The notes under the pieces: generated by a model
Told to the model about the DNA's origin: nothing
The model's database searches: none
The model's input: only the letters and a program-made list of their open reading frames with translations
NCBI RefSeq assembly: GCF_000272105.2
Contig: NZ_AJZD02000215.1
Location: 23,690-87,689 of the forward strand
DNA from: Vibrio splendidus 12E03
GTDB lineage: Bacteria > Pseudomonadota > Gammaproteobacteria > Enterobacterales > Vibrionaceae
Reading direction: 5' to 3'
Length of the DNA stretch: 64,000 bases
Translations under genes and position numbers: made by a program
Part shown: positions 1-15,893 of the stretch, piece by piece
Numbering within the stretch: position 1 is the stretch's first letter
Layout of the letters: every line of letters starts with the position of its first letter

Positions 1-1300
<1,300 letters not shown>

Positions 1301-1326
1301 CAAAAAAAGCGCCTTGGTAGGCGCTT
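1301..1326 (-). terminator. Rho-independent terminator after the second permease
   Basis: On the minus strand the stem AGCGCC/GGCGCT with a 6-base loop is followed by seven T. It lies about 30 bp past the stop of the permease at 1355. Between stop and stem is a run of ten G (plus strand, 1335-1344). Confidence 0.85.
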
Positions 1327-1354
1327 TTAAAGTTGGGGGGGGGGATGCAGAGAG

Positions 1355-2803
<1,449 letters not shown>

Positions 2804-2866
2804 TTATAGTCGTTATTTCCCTATGCTTCTTTGTAGGGAAGAAGCACAGAGGTTTTGTTCAGTCTA

Positions 2867-2893
2867 TTTGAGCCTTGAACGGCAAGGCTCAAA
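2867..2893. other. Perfect hairpin between ebgC and the permease
   Basis: Arms TTTGAGCCTTG and CAAGGCTCAAA (11 bp, no mismatch) enclose a 5-base loop. Neither side is followed by a T-run, so it is not a standard intrinsic terminator. It may act as an RNA-processing or stability stem that sets ebgAC expression apart from the permease. Confidence 0.7.
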
Positions 2894-2920
2894 CGCGCTG
2901 TGAGTTAATAGGGTTATTGC

Positions 2921-6676
<3,756 letters not shown>

Positions 6677-6775
6677 TTACAGTGCTGTGTGATCCACTTA
6701 AAATAATGCTATTGGGTGCTTTAGGCGGCGGATTTTACAAGGGAGAATGCGAATGAAAAGTGATGTGGTATGCAT

Positions 6776-6807
6776 AAAAAAGGCCACCCGACATATTGGT
6801 GGCCTTT
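6776..6807 (-). terminator. Rho-independent terminator after ebgR
   Basis: On the minus strand AAAGGCCACC pairs with GGTGGCCTTT and runs into a T-run, just past the ebgR stop. ebgR and ebgA, although on the same strand, are therefore probably separate transcripts. Confidence 0.85.
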
Positions 6808-6830
6808 AGTTATCTAATTGAAAGTTATAG

Positions 6831-7898
<1,068 letters not shown>

Positions 7899-7932
7899 CT
7901 ATTGTAATCAAACTGAAAGTCATTGCATTAAC

Positions 7933-7943
7933 TTTTAGTAAAA
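7933..7943. promoter_or_regulatory. Possible autoregulatory operator upstream of ebgR
   Basis: TTTTAGTAAAA is an 11-bp odd palindrome about 120 bp before the ebgR start. It resembles the half-sites GTAAAA/TTTTAC seen before ebgA. Function is inferred only. Confidence 0.35.
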
Positions 7944-8072
7944 TAAATGCTCAACTCCTCTGTGATGTCTCAAATCTAACTATCTACAAATATCTCATTT
8001 AAATTCAATGAATTAGATGTCTATATCGATTTGTTTTTTCTATAACTTAATCGACGAGCTGTGTGTAACTTT

Positions 8073-8088
8073 GTGTAAACGTTTACAC
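8073..8088. promoter_or_regulatory. GalR-type operator upstream of galE
   Basis: GTGTAAACGTTTACAC is a perfect 16-bp palindrome that fits the GalR/GalS consensus GTGnAAnCGnTTnCAC at every fixed position. It lies about 18 bp (centre to centre) upstream of a CRP-like site, as the external operator does in the E. coli gal promoter. Confidence 0.88.
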
Positions 8089-8090
8089 TT

Positions 8091-8134
8091 CGTGGTTCTG
8101 ATCACAGAAATATTGCCAAATTGGCTGCTACTAT
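8091..8134 (+). promoter_or_regulatory. CRP-dependent gal promoter (CRP site and -10)
   Basis: CGTGGTTCTGATCACA (8091-8106) keeps eight of the ten fixed CRP positions. A -10-like TACTAT lies at 8129-8134, with no good -35. If transcription starts near 8141, the CRP site is centred close to -42 and the GalR operator near -60, the class II arrangement of E. coli galP1. Confidence 0.6.
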
Positions 8135-8149
8135 TTCCGCAACAACGAA

Positions 8150-8168
8150 CCAATACGCAGCGTATTGG
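8150..8168 (+). other. Hairpin in the galE leader
   Basis: CCAATACGC and GCGTATTGG are perfect complements around a single A. The element lies in the probable 5' untranslated region, about 40 bp before the galE start. Confidence 0.6.
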
Positions 8169-8208
8169 GGCAGATTAAATCGTGAATGACAGCGAAGAGA
8201 GGTTGATT

Positions 8209-9219
8209 GTGAAAGTACTGGTTACAGGCGGTATGGGTTACATCGGGAGCCATACATGCATCCAAATGATGCAGGCAGGTATGGAGCCAATCATTGTAGA
8301 CAACCTTTGCAATAGCAAAGAGCTAGTACTGGAGCGAATCAATGCGCTAACCGGTCAAACACCAACATTTTATTTAGGTGATATCCGTGATGAGTCGTTT
8401 TTAGATGGCGTGTTTGCCAAGCATGATATCCAAGCTGTGATTCATTTTGCAGGCCTAAAAGCGGTGGGTGAATCGGTCGCTAAGCCTTTGGAATACTACG
8501 ATAACAACGTTAATGGCTCATTGGTTCTTGCTCGCTGTATGAAAAAAGCGGGCGTGAAAAGTATCGTGTTTAGTTCTTCAGCGACTGTCTACGGTGACCC
8601 TGAGATTGTGCCAATCACCGAAAGCTCTCCAACAAGTGCAACGACTAATCCTTATGGTCGAAGTAAGTACATGGTTGAAGAGTGTTTGAGTGATTTATTC
8701 AACGCTGAAAATGATTGGAGCGTGACGTTACTGCGTTATTTCAACCCGGTTGGCGCGCACCCCTCAGGCACTATGGGCGAAGACCCACAAGGTATTCCAA
8801 ACAACTTAATGCCATTCATTGCGCAGGTTGCTGTCGGTCGTAGAGAGAAGCTTTCTATTTTTGGAAACGATTACCCAACACCGGATGGAACTGGCGTTCG
8901 TGACTACATCCACGTGATGGATTTGGCCGATGGCCATGTCGCAGCACTAAAAGCGGTCGGCGAAAAGGCAGGTTTGCACATTTACAACCTAGGGACAGGT
9001 AAGGGATCGAGTGTTCTAGAAATGCTGCAAGCTTTTGCTGAAGCATCAGGTAAGCCGGTTCCTTATGAAATCTGTCCACGCCGTGCTGGTGATATTGCGG
9101 AATGTTGGGCAAGCACGGAAAAGGCGGAACGTGAACTTGGCTGGAAGGCGACTCGCAGCGTGATGGAGATGACGGCGGATACGTGGAATTGGCAGTCGAA
9201 TAACCCTAATGGCTATTAA
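8209..9219 (+). CDS. galE: GalE, UDP-glucose 4-epimerase
   Basis: A 336-residue extended SDR enzyme that interconverts UDP-galactose and UDP-glucose with bound NAD, the last step of the Leloir cycle and a source of UDP-galactose for surface glycans. The Rossmann motif GGMGYIGSH is at residues 7-15, and the YxxxK catalytic pair is in NPYGRSK near residue 150. The GTG at 8209 is preferred: AAGAGAGG lies six bases before it and the protein then begins MKVLVTGG, like E. coli GalE (338 residues). An upstream GTG at 8182 would add nine non-conserved residues. It heads galE-galT-galK-galM under GalR and CRP sites; the 319-bp gap to galT contains a repeat element. Confidence 0.96.
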   Translation: MKVLVTGGMGYIGSHTCIQMMQAGMEPIIVDNLCNSKELVLERINALTGQTPTFYLGDIRDESFLDGVFAKHDIQAVIHFAGLKAVGESVAKPLEYYDNNVNGSLVLARCMKKAGVKSIVFSSSATVYGDPEIVPITESSPTSATTNPYGRSKYMVEECLSDLFNAENDWSVTLLRYFNPVGAHPSGTMGEDPQGIPNNLMPFIAQVAVGRREKLSIFGNDYPTPDGTGVRDYIHVMDLADGHVAALKAVGEKAGLHIYNLGTGKGSSVLEMLQAFAEASGKPVPYEICPRRAGDIAECWASTEKAERELGWKATRSVMEMTADTWNWQSNNPNGY

Positions 9220-9283
9220 CTTGATGTAATTGAAAGCTGTAACTCCAACTTCTTTGGGGAATGCAGCGGTAAGAGATTAGAAA

Positions 9284-9475
9284 AGAGAGATTCCAGATAT
9301 CTCGTACCTCGATTCTGGAATGACGGGTGAGTTAAAGGTTCTTGAGCGCTATAGGCTATTAGCTGATGCACCGAGCTATAGAGCTCTGGAAAAACGTCTA
9401 AACATAGAGGTTTAGACACTGAGTTTTATCAAACGTCATTCCAGATTCGAGGGACGAGCGTGATAGGGAATCTCC
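9284..9475. repeat. Inverted-repeat (MITE-like) element between galE and galT
   Basis: A left arm (9288-9326, AGATTCCAGATATCTCG...GAATGACGG) and a right arm (9434-9474, CGTCATTCCAGATTCG...GGGAATCTC) are inverted, imperfect copies about 107 bp apart. The left arm can also fold alone through ATTCCAGA/TCTGGAAT. A smaller stem GTCTAAAC/GTTTAGAC lies inside (9396-9417). A second member is between galT and galK. Confidence 0.8.
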
Positions 9476-9538
9476 TCGCAGAAGAATTACTTATCTTGGT
9501 GAAAGTGCCAAGACACAAAAATTAAGAGCAATGTAAGT

Positions 9539-10591
9539 ATGTCAAAAGTTGAATTTAACCCAGTAGACCACCCACACCGTCGTTATAACCCACTAACGGG
9601 TCAGTGGATCTTAGTCTCGCCGCATCGTGCGAAACGCCCGTGGAGTGGCCAAGATGAAAAGCCATCCACTGAGCAACTGCCAGCGTACGACAAAGAGTGC
9701 TTCCTTTGTCCAACTAACACGCGTATCTCGGGTGATGAGAACCCAGACTACGACGGAACTTACGTGTTCAGTAACGATTTCGCGGCGTTGATGCCTGATT
9801 CGCCTGACGCTCCAGAGTCTGACAATCCTCTATTTAAGACTCAAGGTGTTCGAGGGCTGAGCCGCGTTATCTGCTTCTCGCCAGATCACAGCAAAACATT
9901 GCCGGAACTACCGGTGAACAAAATTCGTTGTGTGATTGATACCTGGAATGAGCAGATAGAAGAGCTAGGAAAAGATTACCTATGGGTTCAAGCGTTTGAA
10001 AATAAGGGCGAGACCATGGGCTGCTCTCAGCCACACCCGCACGGTCAAATCTGGGCGAACAGCTTTCTGCCAAATGAGATTGAGCGTAAAGAGAAGCTGT
10101 TAAAAGAGTACTTCAAACAACAAGGCTCAAACCTATTAGTGGATTACGTTGAAGCAGAAATGAAAGACGGCTCCCGCACAGTGGTTGAAACCGAGCATTG
10201 GATTGCTGTGGTTCCTTACTGGGCTGCATGGCCGTTTGAAACTATGTTGCTACCTAAAACGCATATTCGCCGCATGAGTGAACTGACTGACGAGCAGCGT
10301 GATGACTTGGCACTTGCGATTAAGAAGCTGACCAGTCGCTACGACAACCTATTCCAATGTTCATTCCCTTACTCAATGGGCTGGCACTACGCGCCGTTCT
10401 TTGAAGAGGGCACCGACATCGACCATTGGCAACTGCATGCGCTTTTCTACCCGCCGCTACTGCGCAGCGCATCAGTTCGTAAGTTTATGGTGGGCTACGA
10501 AATGTTGGCAGAATCTCAGCGTGATTTAACCGCAGAGCAAGCGGCGCAGCGTCTTCGTGATTTGAGTGAGGTTCACTATAAAGAGCAGTAA
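9539..10591 (+). CDS. galT: GalT, galactose-1-phosphate uridylyltransferase
   Basis: A 350-residue HIT-superfamily enzyme that exchanges galactose-1-phosphate with UDP-glucose to give UDP-galactose and glucose-1-phosphate. The catalytic HPH triplet is in [10 protein letters not shown] (H166 and H168, about two residues later than in E. coli). The zinc-site cysteines lie in ECFLCPTN near residue 57, and the C-terminal half contains GWHYAPF and [11 protein letters not shown] as in the family. Length matches the usual 348-350 residues. It is the second gene of the gal operon. The gaps on both sides (319 and 239 bp) are unusually long for this operon and are filled by inverted-repeat elements. 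The start is supported by conservation; its ribosome site is weak. Confidence 0.96.
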   Translation: MSKVEFNPVDHPHRRYNPLTGQWILVSPHRAKRPWSGQDEKPSTEQLPAYDKECFLCPTNTRISGDENPDYDGTYVFSNDFAALMPDSPDAPESDNPLFKTQGVRGLSRVICFSPDHSKTLPELPVNKIRCVIDTWNEQIEELGKDYLWVQAFENKGETMGCSQPHPHGQIWANSFLPNEIERKEKLLKEYFKQQGSNLLVDYVEAEMKDGSRTVVETEHWIAVVPYWAAWPFETMLLPKTHIRRMSELTDEQRDDLALAIKKLTSRYDNLFQCSFPYSMGWHYAPFFEEGTDIDHWQLHALFYPPLLRSASVRKFMVGYEMLAESQRDLTAEQAAQRLRDLSEVHYKEQ

Positions 10592-10615
10592 TAGGCTGCT
10601 TAGTAAATAACAAGC

Positions 10616-10759
10616 GAGATTCCAGATATCTCGTCCCTCGATTCTGGAATGACGGCAGATGAGAAGCCCAGAAGTTCGAGCTTTGGGCCTTCGAGTTTAG
10701 AAGCTTAGCAGCCGATGTTGTCATTCCCTACCGTGAGAGACGAACGAGATAGGGAATCT
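10616..10759. repeat. Inverted-repeat (MITE-like) element between galT and galK
   Basis: The left arm (10616-10655) is almost identical to the left arm of the element between galE and galT. The right arm (10720-10759, TCATTCCCTACCG...AGGGAATCT) is a diverged inverted copy. The interior differs from the first element, with its own GAAGCCCA/TGGGCCTTC-like stem. Family name unknown to me. Confidence 0.8.
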
Positions 10760-10830
10760 AAAAGAATTAAAGTGGTGCCGAGAAGGAGCCATTACCAATT
10801 GAACAAAGAGTTTAAGCAGAGAGTTTACTT

Positions 10831-11991
10831 ATGTCTGATCTAATCCAAAACGTGAAAACATCTTTTGAGCAAGTCCTTGGTTACCAAGCGACTCATATTA
10901 TTCAAGCACCAGGTCGTGTGAACCTGATCGGTGAACACACAGACTACAATGATGGCTTTGTCCTACCGTGTGCCATTAACTACCAAACCGTAGTCGCGGC
11001 GGCTAAGCGTGGCGACAACATGGTACGCGTAGTATCAGTGGACTACGGTAATGCAGTCGATGAGTTCGATTTAACTCAAGAGATCACCTTCCAACAAGAC
11101 AAAATGTGGGCGAACTACATTCGTGGTGTGGTGAAGTGCTTAAAAGGTCGCGGCTTTGAATTTACAGGTGCAGACATCTCTGTAACGGGTAACGTACCTC
11201 AAGGTGCAGGTTTAAGTTCTTCTGCGGCACTTGAAGTGGTGATTGGTCAGACATTTAAGGTGCTTTACAACTTAGAGCTCACTCAAGCGGAAGTAGCATT
11301 GAACGGCCAGCAAGCAGAGAACGAGTTCGTTGGCTGTAACTGCGGCATTATGGATCAAATGATCTCGGCGGAAGGTCAAGCGAATCACGCGATGCTTTTG
11401 GATTGCCGTAGCCTAGAAACTCAAGCGGTTTCAATGCCTGAAGATATGGCGGTGGTGATCATCAATTCAAACAAGAAACGTGGTTTGGTCGACAGTGAAT
11501 ACAACACGCGCCGTGAGCAGTGTGAAGAAGCGGCTCGCTTGTTCGGTGTTCCAGCTTTGCGTGATGTAACGATTGAGCAGTTCAAAGCGAAAGAGTCTGA
11601 GCTGGATGAGATGGTCGCTAAGCGTGCTCGCCATGTGATTACCGAGAATGACCGAACGGTGGAAGCGGCTCAAGCTCTACGTACTCATGACATGAAACGT
11701 ATGGGTGAGTTGATGGCGGAATCACATGCATCAATGCGTGATGATTTTGAAATCACAGTCAAAGAGATCGATACGCTAGTGGATATGGTTAAAGAAGTGA
11801 TTGGCGACCAAGGTGGCGTACGTATGACTGGCGGTGGCTTTGGTGGTTGTATCGTGGCGTTGGTTCCGCCAACTTTAGTTGATGAAATTAAAACAACGGT
11901 AGAACAAAAATACCAAGCAGCGACCGGACTAAAAGAATCCATTTATGTGTGCCAAGCGAAAGACGGCGCTGGTCTAGTTGAAGTAATCTAA
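10831..11991 (+). CDS. galK: GalK, galactokinase
   Basis: A 386-residue GHMP-family kinase that phosphorylates alpha-D-galactose at C1 with ATP, the entry step of the Leloir pathway in the cytoplasm. The galactokinase signature [20 protein letters not shown] is at about residues 28-47, the ATP-binding motif [14 protein letters not shown] near residue 122, and the C-terminal GHMP motif [12 protein letters not shown] near residue 330. Length agrees with E. coli GalK (382). It is followed 105 bp later by galM, with a hairpin and short T-rich run between that could partly terminate the transcript. Together with EbgA it can use galactose released from beta-galactosides. Confidence 0.96.
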   Translation: MSDLIQNVKTSFEQVLGYQATHIIQAPGRVNLIGEHTDYNDGFVLPCAINYQTVVAAAKRGDNMVRVVSVDYGNAVDEFDLTQEITFQQDKMWANYIRGVVKCLKGRGFEFTGADISVTGNVPQGAGLSSSAALEVVIGQTFKVLYNLELTQAEVALNGQQAENEFVGCNCGIMDQMISAEGQANHAMLLDCRSLETQAVSMPEDMAVVIINSNKKRGLVDSEYNTRREQCEEAARLFGVPALRDVTIEQFKAKESELDEMVAKRARHVITENDRTVEAAQALRTHDMKRMGELMAESHASMRDDFEITVKEIDTLVDMVKEVIGDQGGVRMTGGGFGGCIVALVPPTLVDEIKTTVEQKYQAATGLKESIYVCQAKDGAGLVEVI

Positions 11992-12045
11992 CCGACAGAC
12001 AAAAGGCTTATCACACAAAAAGATCATGGTAGGCCAAATGCTAAT

Positions 12046-12073
12046 GCCTTTACCTTAAGGTAGGGGCTTTATT
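12046..12073 (+). terminator. Weak intrinsic terminator or attenuator between galK and galM
   Basis: GCCTTTACC and GGTAGGGGC pair over nine positions with two G-T wobbles and a TTAA loop, followed by TTTATT. The weak stem and short T-run suggest partial termination, which would lower galM relative to galETK. Confidence 0.5.
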
Positions 12074-12096
12074 ACTGGCAGTAGAAGGAATTTAGA

Positions 12097-13176
12097 ATGA
12101 CACAAGCGCAGAACCTGCATCAATCCATGACAGAAACTGCAGCCTATGATGGCCAACCTGCTCAGCTTGTCACACTGTCCAATGCACGCGGTATGGAAGT
12201 GACATTCATGGATATTGGCGCAACGTGGTTGAGCTGTATCTTGCCAGTAAAAGGAAATAGACGAGAAGTACTATTGGGTGTGAATTCACTGGATAACTTC
12301 GAGAAGCAAGCCAGTTATATGGGGGCGACAGTTGGTCGTTATGCTAACCGCATTGCCAATGGTCGTTTCAAGATTGATGGCAAGACTTATAAGCTGGCAA
12401 CCAACCAAGCAGGGAACACCTTACATGGTGGTCCGAATGGTTTTGATAAACGTCGTTGGAATATTACTGAACAGACTGAAACATCGGTTGTGTTTAGCTT
12501 AGTTTCAGCCGATGGCGACCAAGGTTTTCCGGGGAATTTGAACGTGTCGGTTCGTTACGAAATCACCGAAGATAATCGAGTCTCTATCGATTACACAGCC
12601 AACACTGATAAACCAACCGTAGTGAACCTAACCAATCATGCCTACTTTAATCTGCTCGGTGCAGAAGCAGGGCACGATTGCTTGTCTCACATTGTGAGTA
12701 TCAACGCGTCTCAGTTCTTGCCAACCAACTCTGTCGGCATTCCATTAGGCAACTTGAAATCGGTGAAATCGACCAGCTTCGACTTTACTCAGCCTATGAT
12801 GATCTCAGAGCGTTTATTGGGTGATGAACAACAGAAAGCCGCTAAGGGTTACGATCACTCTTTCTTATTGGCTGACGGCTGTAAACGCACTCAATGTGCC
12901 GCGACTGTGACCTCGCCAGATGCGCTCGTCACTTTAAAAGTATTTTCAACCAAACCTGCGATGCAGTTGTACACCGGAAACTGGCTTGGTGGCACACCAA
13001 ACCGAAGTGGTGGCAGCTATGAAGATTACGCAGGTTTGGCATTAGAAACCCAGTTCTTACCTGACTCTCCTAACCACCCAGAGTGGAAGCAGGACAGTTG
13101 TATTCTCCAGCCTGAACAAGAATACCACTATCGTACCTGCTACCAGTTTGAATTTTCGGGGGATTCTTCAAACTAG
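12097..13176 (+). CDS. galM: GalM, aldose 1-epimerase (mutarotase)
   Basis: A 359-residue mutarotase that converts beta-galactose, the product of beta-galactosidase, to the alpha anomer used by galactokinase. Family motifs are visible: GATVGRYANRIANG and NTLHGGPNGFDKR in the first third, the substrate-binding NHAYFNL region with its histidine in the middle, and the catalytic glutamate in LALETQFLPDSPNHPEW near the C-terminus. It is slightly longer than E. coli GalM (346). AAGGA seven bases before the ATG supports the start. It is the last gene of the gal operon; a strong terminator follows and galR converges on it. Confidence 0.95.
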   Translation: MTQAQNLHQSMTETAAYDGQPAQLVTLSNARGMEVTFMDIGATWLSCILPVKGNRREVLLGVNSLDNFEKQASYMGATVGRYANRIANGRFKIDGKTYKLATNQAGNTLHGGPNGFDKRRWNITEQTETSVVFSLVSADGDQGFPGNLNVSVRYEITEDNRVSIDYTANTDKPTVVNLTNHAYFNLLGAEAGHDCLSHIVSINASQFLPTNSVGIPLGNLKSVKSTSFDFTQPMMISERLLGDEQQKAAKGYDHSFLLADGCKRTQCAATVTSPDALVTLKVFSTKPAMQLYTGNWLGGTPNRSGGSYEDYAGLALETQFLPDSPNHPEWKQDSCILQPEQEYHYRTCYQFEFSGDSSN

Positions 13177-13333
13177 TACGCTCTAGCTCAAAGCGGTGAT
13201 GCCATTGCTTTTGTTTATTGATGAATAGAGGGGTGTGACTTGTCATGTGTCTCTGGGGGAGATGAACCAAAGCGGCACCTAGCAATCATTTTGTCTAAAT
13301 AGGAAGTGAGTGTTGGGTACTTGAGTAAGGTAA

Positions 13334-13373
13334 GAAAGCCCTAGCAGAAGTGATTCTGTTAGGGCTTTTTTGT
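13334..13373. terminator. Bidirectional terminator between galM and galR
   Basis: AAAGCCCTAxCAGAA and TTCTGTTAGGGCTTT form a long stem, followed by T-runs on the plus strand and preceded by A bases. It lies between convergent genes and can serve both. Confidence 0.85.
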
Positions 13374-13400
13374 TTCTTAGTGCGTTTTTTAAACGGTCGC

Positions 13401-14399
13401 TTAGGCTTTTTCTACCGAGTTACGGCGCACCAAAGTAGGAGAGAACATCATAGGCTCTGCCGAAGTTGTTTCCTCTTTTGCCAAGCTCAAGGCGAGTCGT
13501 GTTGCTTTCTCAGCCATCATTTGAATAGGGTAACGAATGGTCGTCAGTTTCGGGTGAACATAGCGGGCAATTAATCCATCATCAAAGCCGATGATCGACA
13601 TGTTATCCGGTGCTTGAATGCCGTTCTCGTCGAGCACAGACAAGGCACCCGCGGCCATGTAGTCGTTGTAGGCCACAATACCGGTGATCGGTAGGGATTT
13701 AGTCAGCAGATTGGTCATCGCATACTCGCCGCCATCGCTGGTTGGCTGGGCGTGTTCAATATAACTTTCAGATAGCTCAATGCCGTACTCTTTCAGAGCG
13801 GCTTGGTAGCCCTCAACACGTTCATTTGCATCTTCAATGCTTGAAGAAGAGGCGATACAGGCAATGTTTTTATGGCCATGACGAATCAAATATTCAGTCG
13901 CGAGAAATGCGCCTTTCTTGTTATCAAGGAAGATGCAGCGTTCGGCAATCTCTTCGATATAGCGGTTGATCAACACTAAGCCTTTCACTTCTTTGGCGTA
14001 GCCGATCAGCTCTTCATCGGTTAGACCTTTTGAGTGAATCACAAGTGAATCGCAGCGGTTATTGATCAGCAGTTCAATGGCTTGCTTCTCTTCTTCACGG
14101 TCATGAGAGCCGTTGCCCACTAAGATGTGTTTGCCGTTTTCTCTTGCCACGTTGTCGACCGATTTAACGAGCGTGCCAAAGAAAGGATCCGAAATATCAC
14201 CCACGAGTACGCCAATGGTATTGGTGCTTTGGCTTACCAGCGCGCGAGCATTGGCGTTGGGACGGTAGCCAAGCTTAGACATCGCTTTAGTTACTGACTC
14301 AATAGAGCTAGCACTCGCCTTAGGGGATTTATTGATCACTCGAGATACGGTTGCAACAGAAACACCAGCTTCCTTTGCTACATCTTTGATTGTCGCCAT
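13401..14399 (-). CDS. galR: GalR-type LacI-family repressor
   Basis: A 332-residue LacI/GalR regulator if started at the ATG at 14399, where GAGG lies six bases upstream; an upstream ATG at 14450 would add 17 residues ahead of the conserved MATIKDVA. The helix-turn-helix is VSVATVSRVINKSPKAS, followed by the hinge and a sugar-binding sensor domain (IGVLVGDISDPFF, GFDDGLIARYVHPKLTTIRYP). The sequence resembles GalR/GalS, and it sits beside the gal operon whose promoter carries a consensus GalR operator, so control of galETKM by galactose is likely. A half-degenerate copy of the operator (14521-14536) upstream suggests autoregulation. A LacI paralogue with another ligand is less likely. Confidence 0.88.
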   Translation of the reverse strand: MATIKDVAKEAGVSVATVSRVINKSPKASASSIESVTKAMSKLGYRPNANARALVSQSTNTIGVLVGDISDPFFGTLVKSVDNVARENGKHILVGNGSHDREEEKQAIELLINNRCDSLVIHSKGLTDEELIGYAKEVKGLVLINRYIEEIAERCIFLDNKKGAFLATEYLIRHGHKNIACIASSSSIEDANERVEGYQAALKEYGIELSESYIEHAQPTSDGGEYAMTNLLTKSLPITGIVAYNDYMAAGALSVLDENGIQAPDNMSIIGFDDGLIARYVHPKLTTIRYPIQMMAEKATRLALSLAKEETTSAEPMMFSPTLVRRNSVEKA

Positions 14400-14520
14400 T
14401 TTTAACCTCATTTGATTGCTGTGCTTATTTAACACCGACAATGAGAGCAAGGCAATGAAACTCTTATTTTACTTCTATTATTGAGATCTTTACCGCTTGT
14501 AATTATTGAACTTAGTGCTA

Positions 14521-14536
14521 GTGTAAACATTTACAT
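14521..14536. promoter_or_regulatory. GalR-like operator in the galR upstream region
   Basis: GTGTAAACATTTACAT resembles the galE operator (GTGTAAACGTTTACAC) except at two positions. It lies between galR and the divergent tRNA-binding protein gene and could control either. Confidence 0.55.
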
Positions 14537-14593
14537 TTTACTTAATTTTAGTAAATTCTTGGTGGGTAAAAAATCAATCAATATAGGAAGTGA

Positions 14594-14929
<336 letters not shown>

Positions 14930-15050
14930 GCGGTCTACTTAGTCGGTGAGCTCATTTGTTATAAGCTCATCGACCTCTATGTTCTCAAAGCTCCAAAATG
15001 ACCAAAGATCCAAATTATTGCAGCTTCAACATCACCTAAGTCTTTAAAGG

Positions 15051-15605
15051 TTAGCCGCGCGCACTCAATATCAAACCATCAATTACACTGTGGTGGTGAT
15101 CTGAAACACCTGCAAGGTTGCCATATTTAGGCTGGTGGCGGTCATTTTCTAATGGGTGGTGCCAACCTTGTGTGTGTTTGACAAAGTGCGCCGCAAAGCT
15201 TTCAGACACCTCTAAACACCCAGCTATAACGGTATCGACATAGGTTTGAACGATAGGGCTGTTCTCACAAGGCGCTTCAATCTCGTCTTTGATGTATACC
15301 CAGATCGATTGATCCGTTTTAAAGTCAGTTTGGCTCTCTATCTGCTCGGGTTTGAGTTCGATTCGGCGATAGCCACGTTCACGATGATCAAACTCAGCAA
15401 GCGCTACCTCGTCGACTTCAAGCAAAACACCATTCACTTGCCCTTCACCAAGGTTGACGATCAAAGGGGATAACACGTAACTGTCATCGATCTTACTCCA
15501 ATGGCGCACTAAGCCATGAACAATCGCTGGGATTGCTTGACCTGTTTGACCTGTGAGTTGACGTGAAGATGAGTTGATCAAGCTGCCATAACCAAAAATA
15601 TACAT
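15051..15605 (-). CDS. Gamma-glutamylcyclotransferase-like (GGCT fold) protein
   Basis: A 184-residue protein beginning MYIFGYGSLI, the nucleotide-like loop typical of the gamma-glutamylcyclotransferase/AIG2-like fold. The catalytic-type glutamate or aspartate region is seen in LAEFDHRERGYRR near residue 75. Family members cleave gamma-glutamyl amines or glutathione to 5-oxoproline, but many bacterial members have no known substrate. No signal peptide is visible, so it is cytoplasmic. It stands alone, converging with the tRNA-binding gene. I am confident in the fold and not in the reaction. Confidence 0.82.
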   Translation of the reverse strand: MYIFGYGSLINSSSRQLTGQTGQAIPAIVHGLVRHWSKIDDSYVLSPLIVNLGEGQVNGVLLEVDEVALAEFDHRERGYRRIELKPEQIESQTDFKTDQSIWVYIKDEIEAPCENSPIVQTYVDTVIAGCLEVSESFAAHFVKHTQGWHHPLENDRHQPKYGNLAGVSDHHHSVIDGLILSARG

Positions 15606-15799
15606 CGCGTTCCTTGTCTGTTCTTTTGTATTTGAGACTAGTCTTACTATATGTGGCGAGATGGCAAAAGTCAGTAAGTTTCTATTTACACATCTATATG
15701 TCTTTATGACTCTTTGGGTTGTGTTTTTTTGACTTGTTTATTGGCTATTGAATCTCGTGAGTGGCTGTTTTTTCTGGCTTTATCTAGTTGGCGCGTTTC

Positions 15800-15850
15800 A
15801 TGCAACGTAATTTGCATATTGCATCGAATTTGATGCACACCAAATTTGGT
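15800..15850. promoter_or_regulatory. Cluster of palindromes upstream of nnrS
   Basis: Three inverted repeats are packed in 51 bp: ATGCAAxxxxxxTTGCAT (15800-15817), TGCATCxxxxxxGATGCA (15820-15837) and ACCAAATTTGGT (15839-15850). Regulator sites for nnrS are likely; the regulator is not identified. The arm orientation does not fit the NsrR consensus well. Confidence 0.45.
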
Positions 15851-15893
15851 TTAGGTAATACCTTGGCCGCTTATCTGAGAATTAGGAGCGAGT

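Noticed and set aside
9284..10759. A transposon in the gal operon
   Set aside because: No transposase frame lies in either element; both are short non-coding inverted repeats.
15800..15837. An NsrR site before nnrS
   Set aside because: The arms (TGCATC...GATGCA) are in the opposite orientation to the NsrR consensus; no clear match was found.
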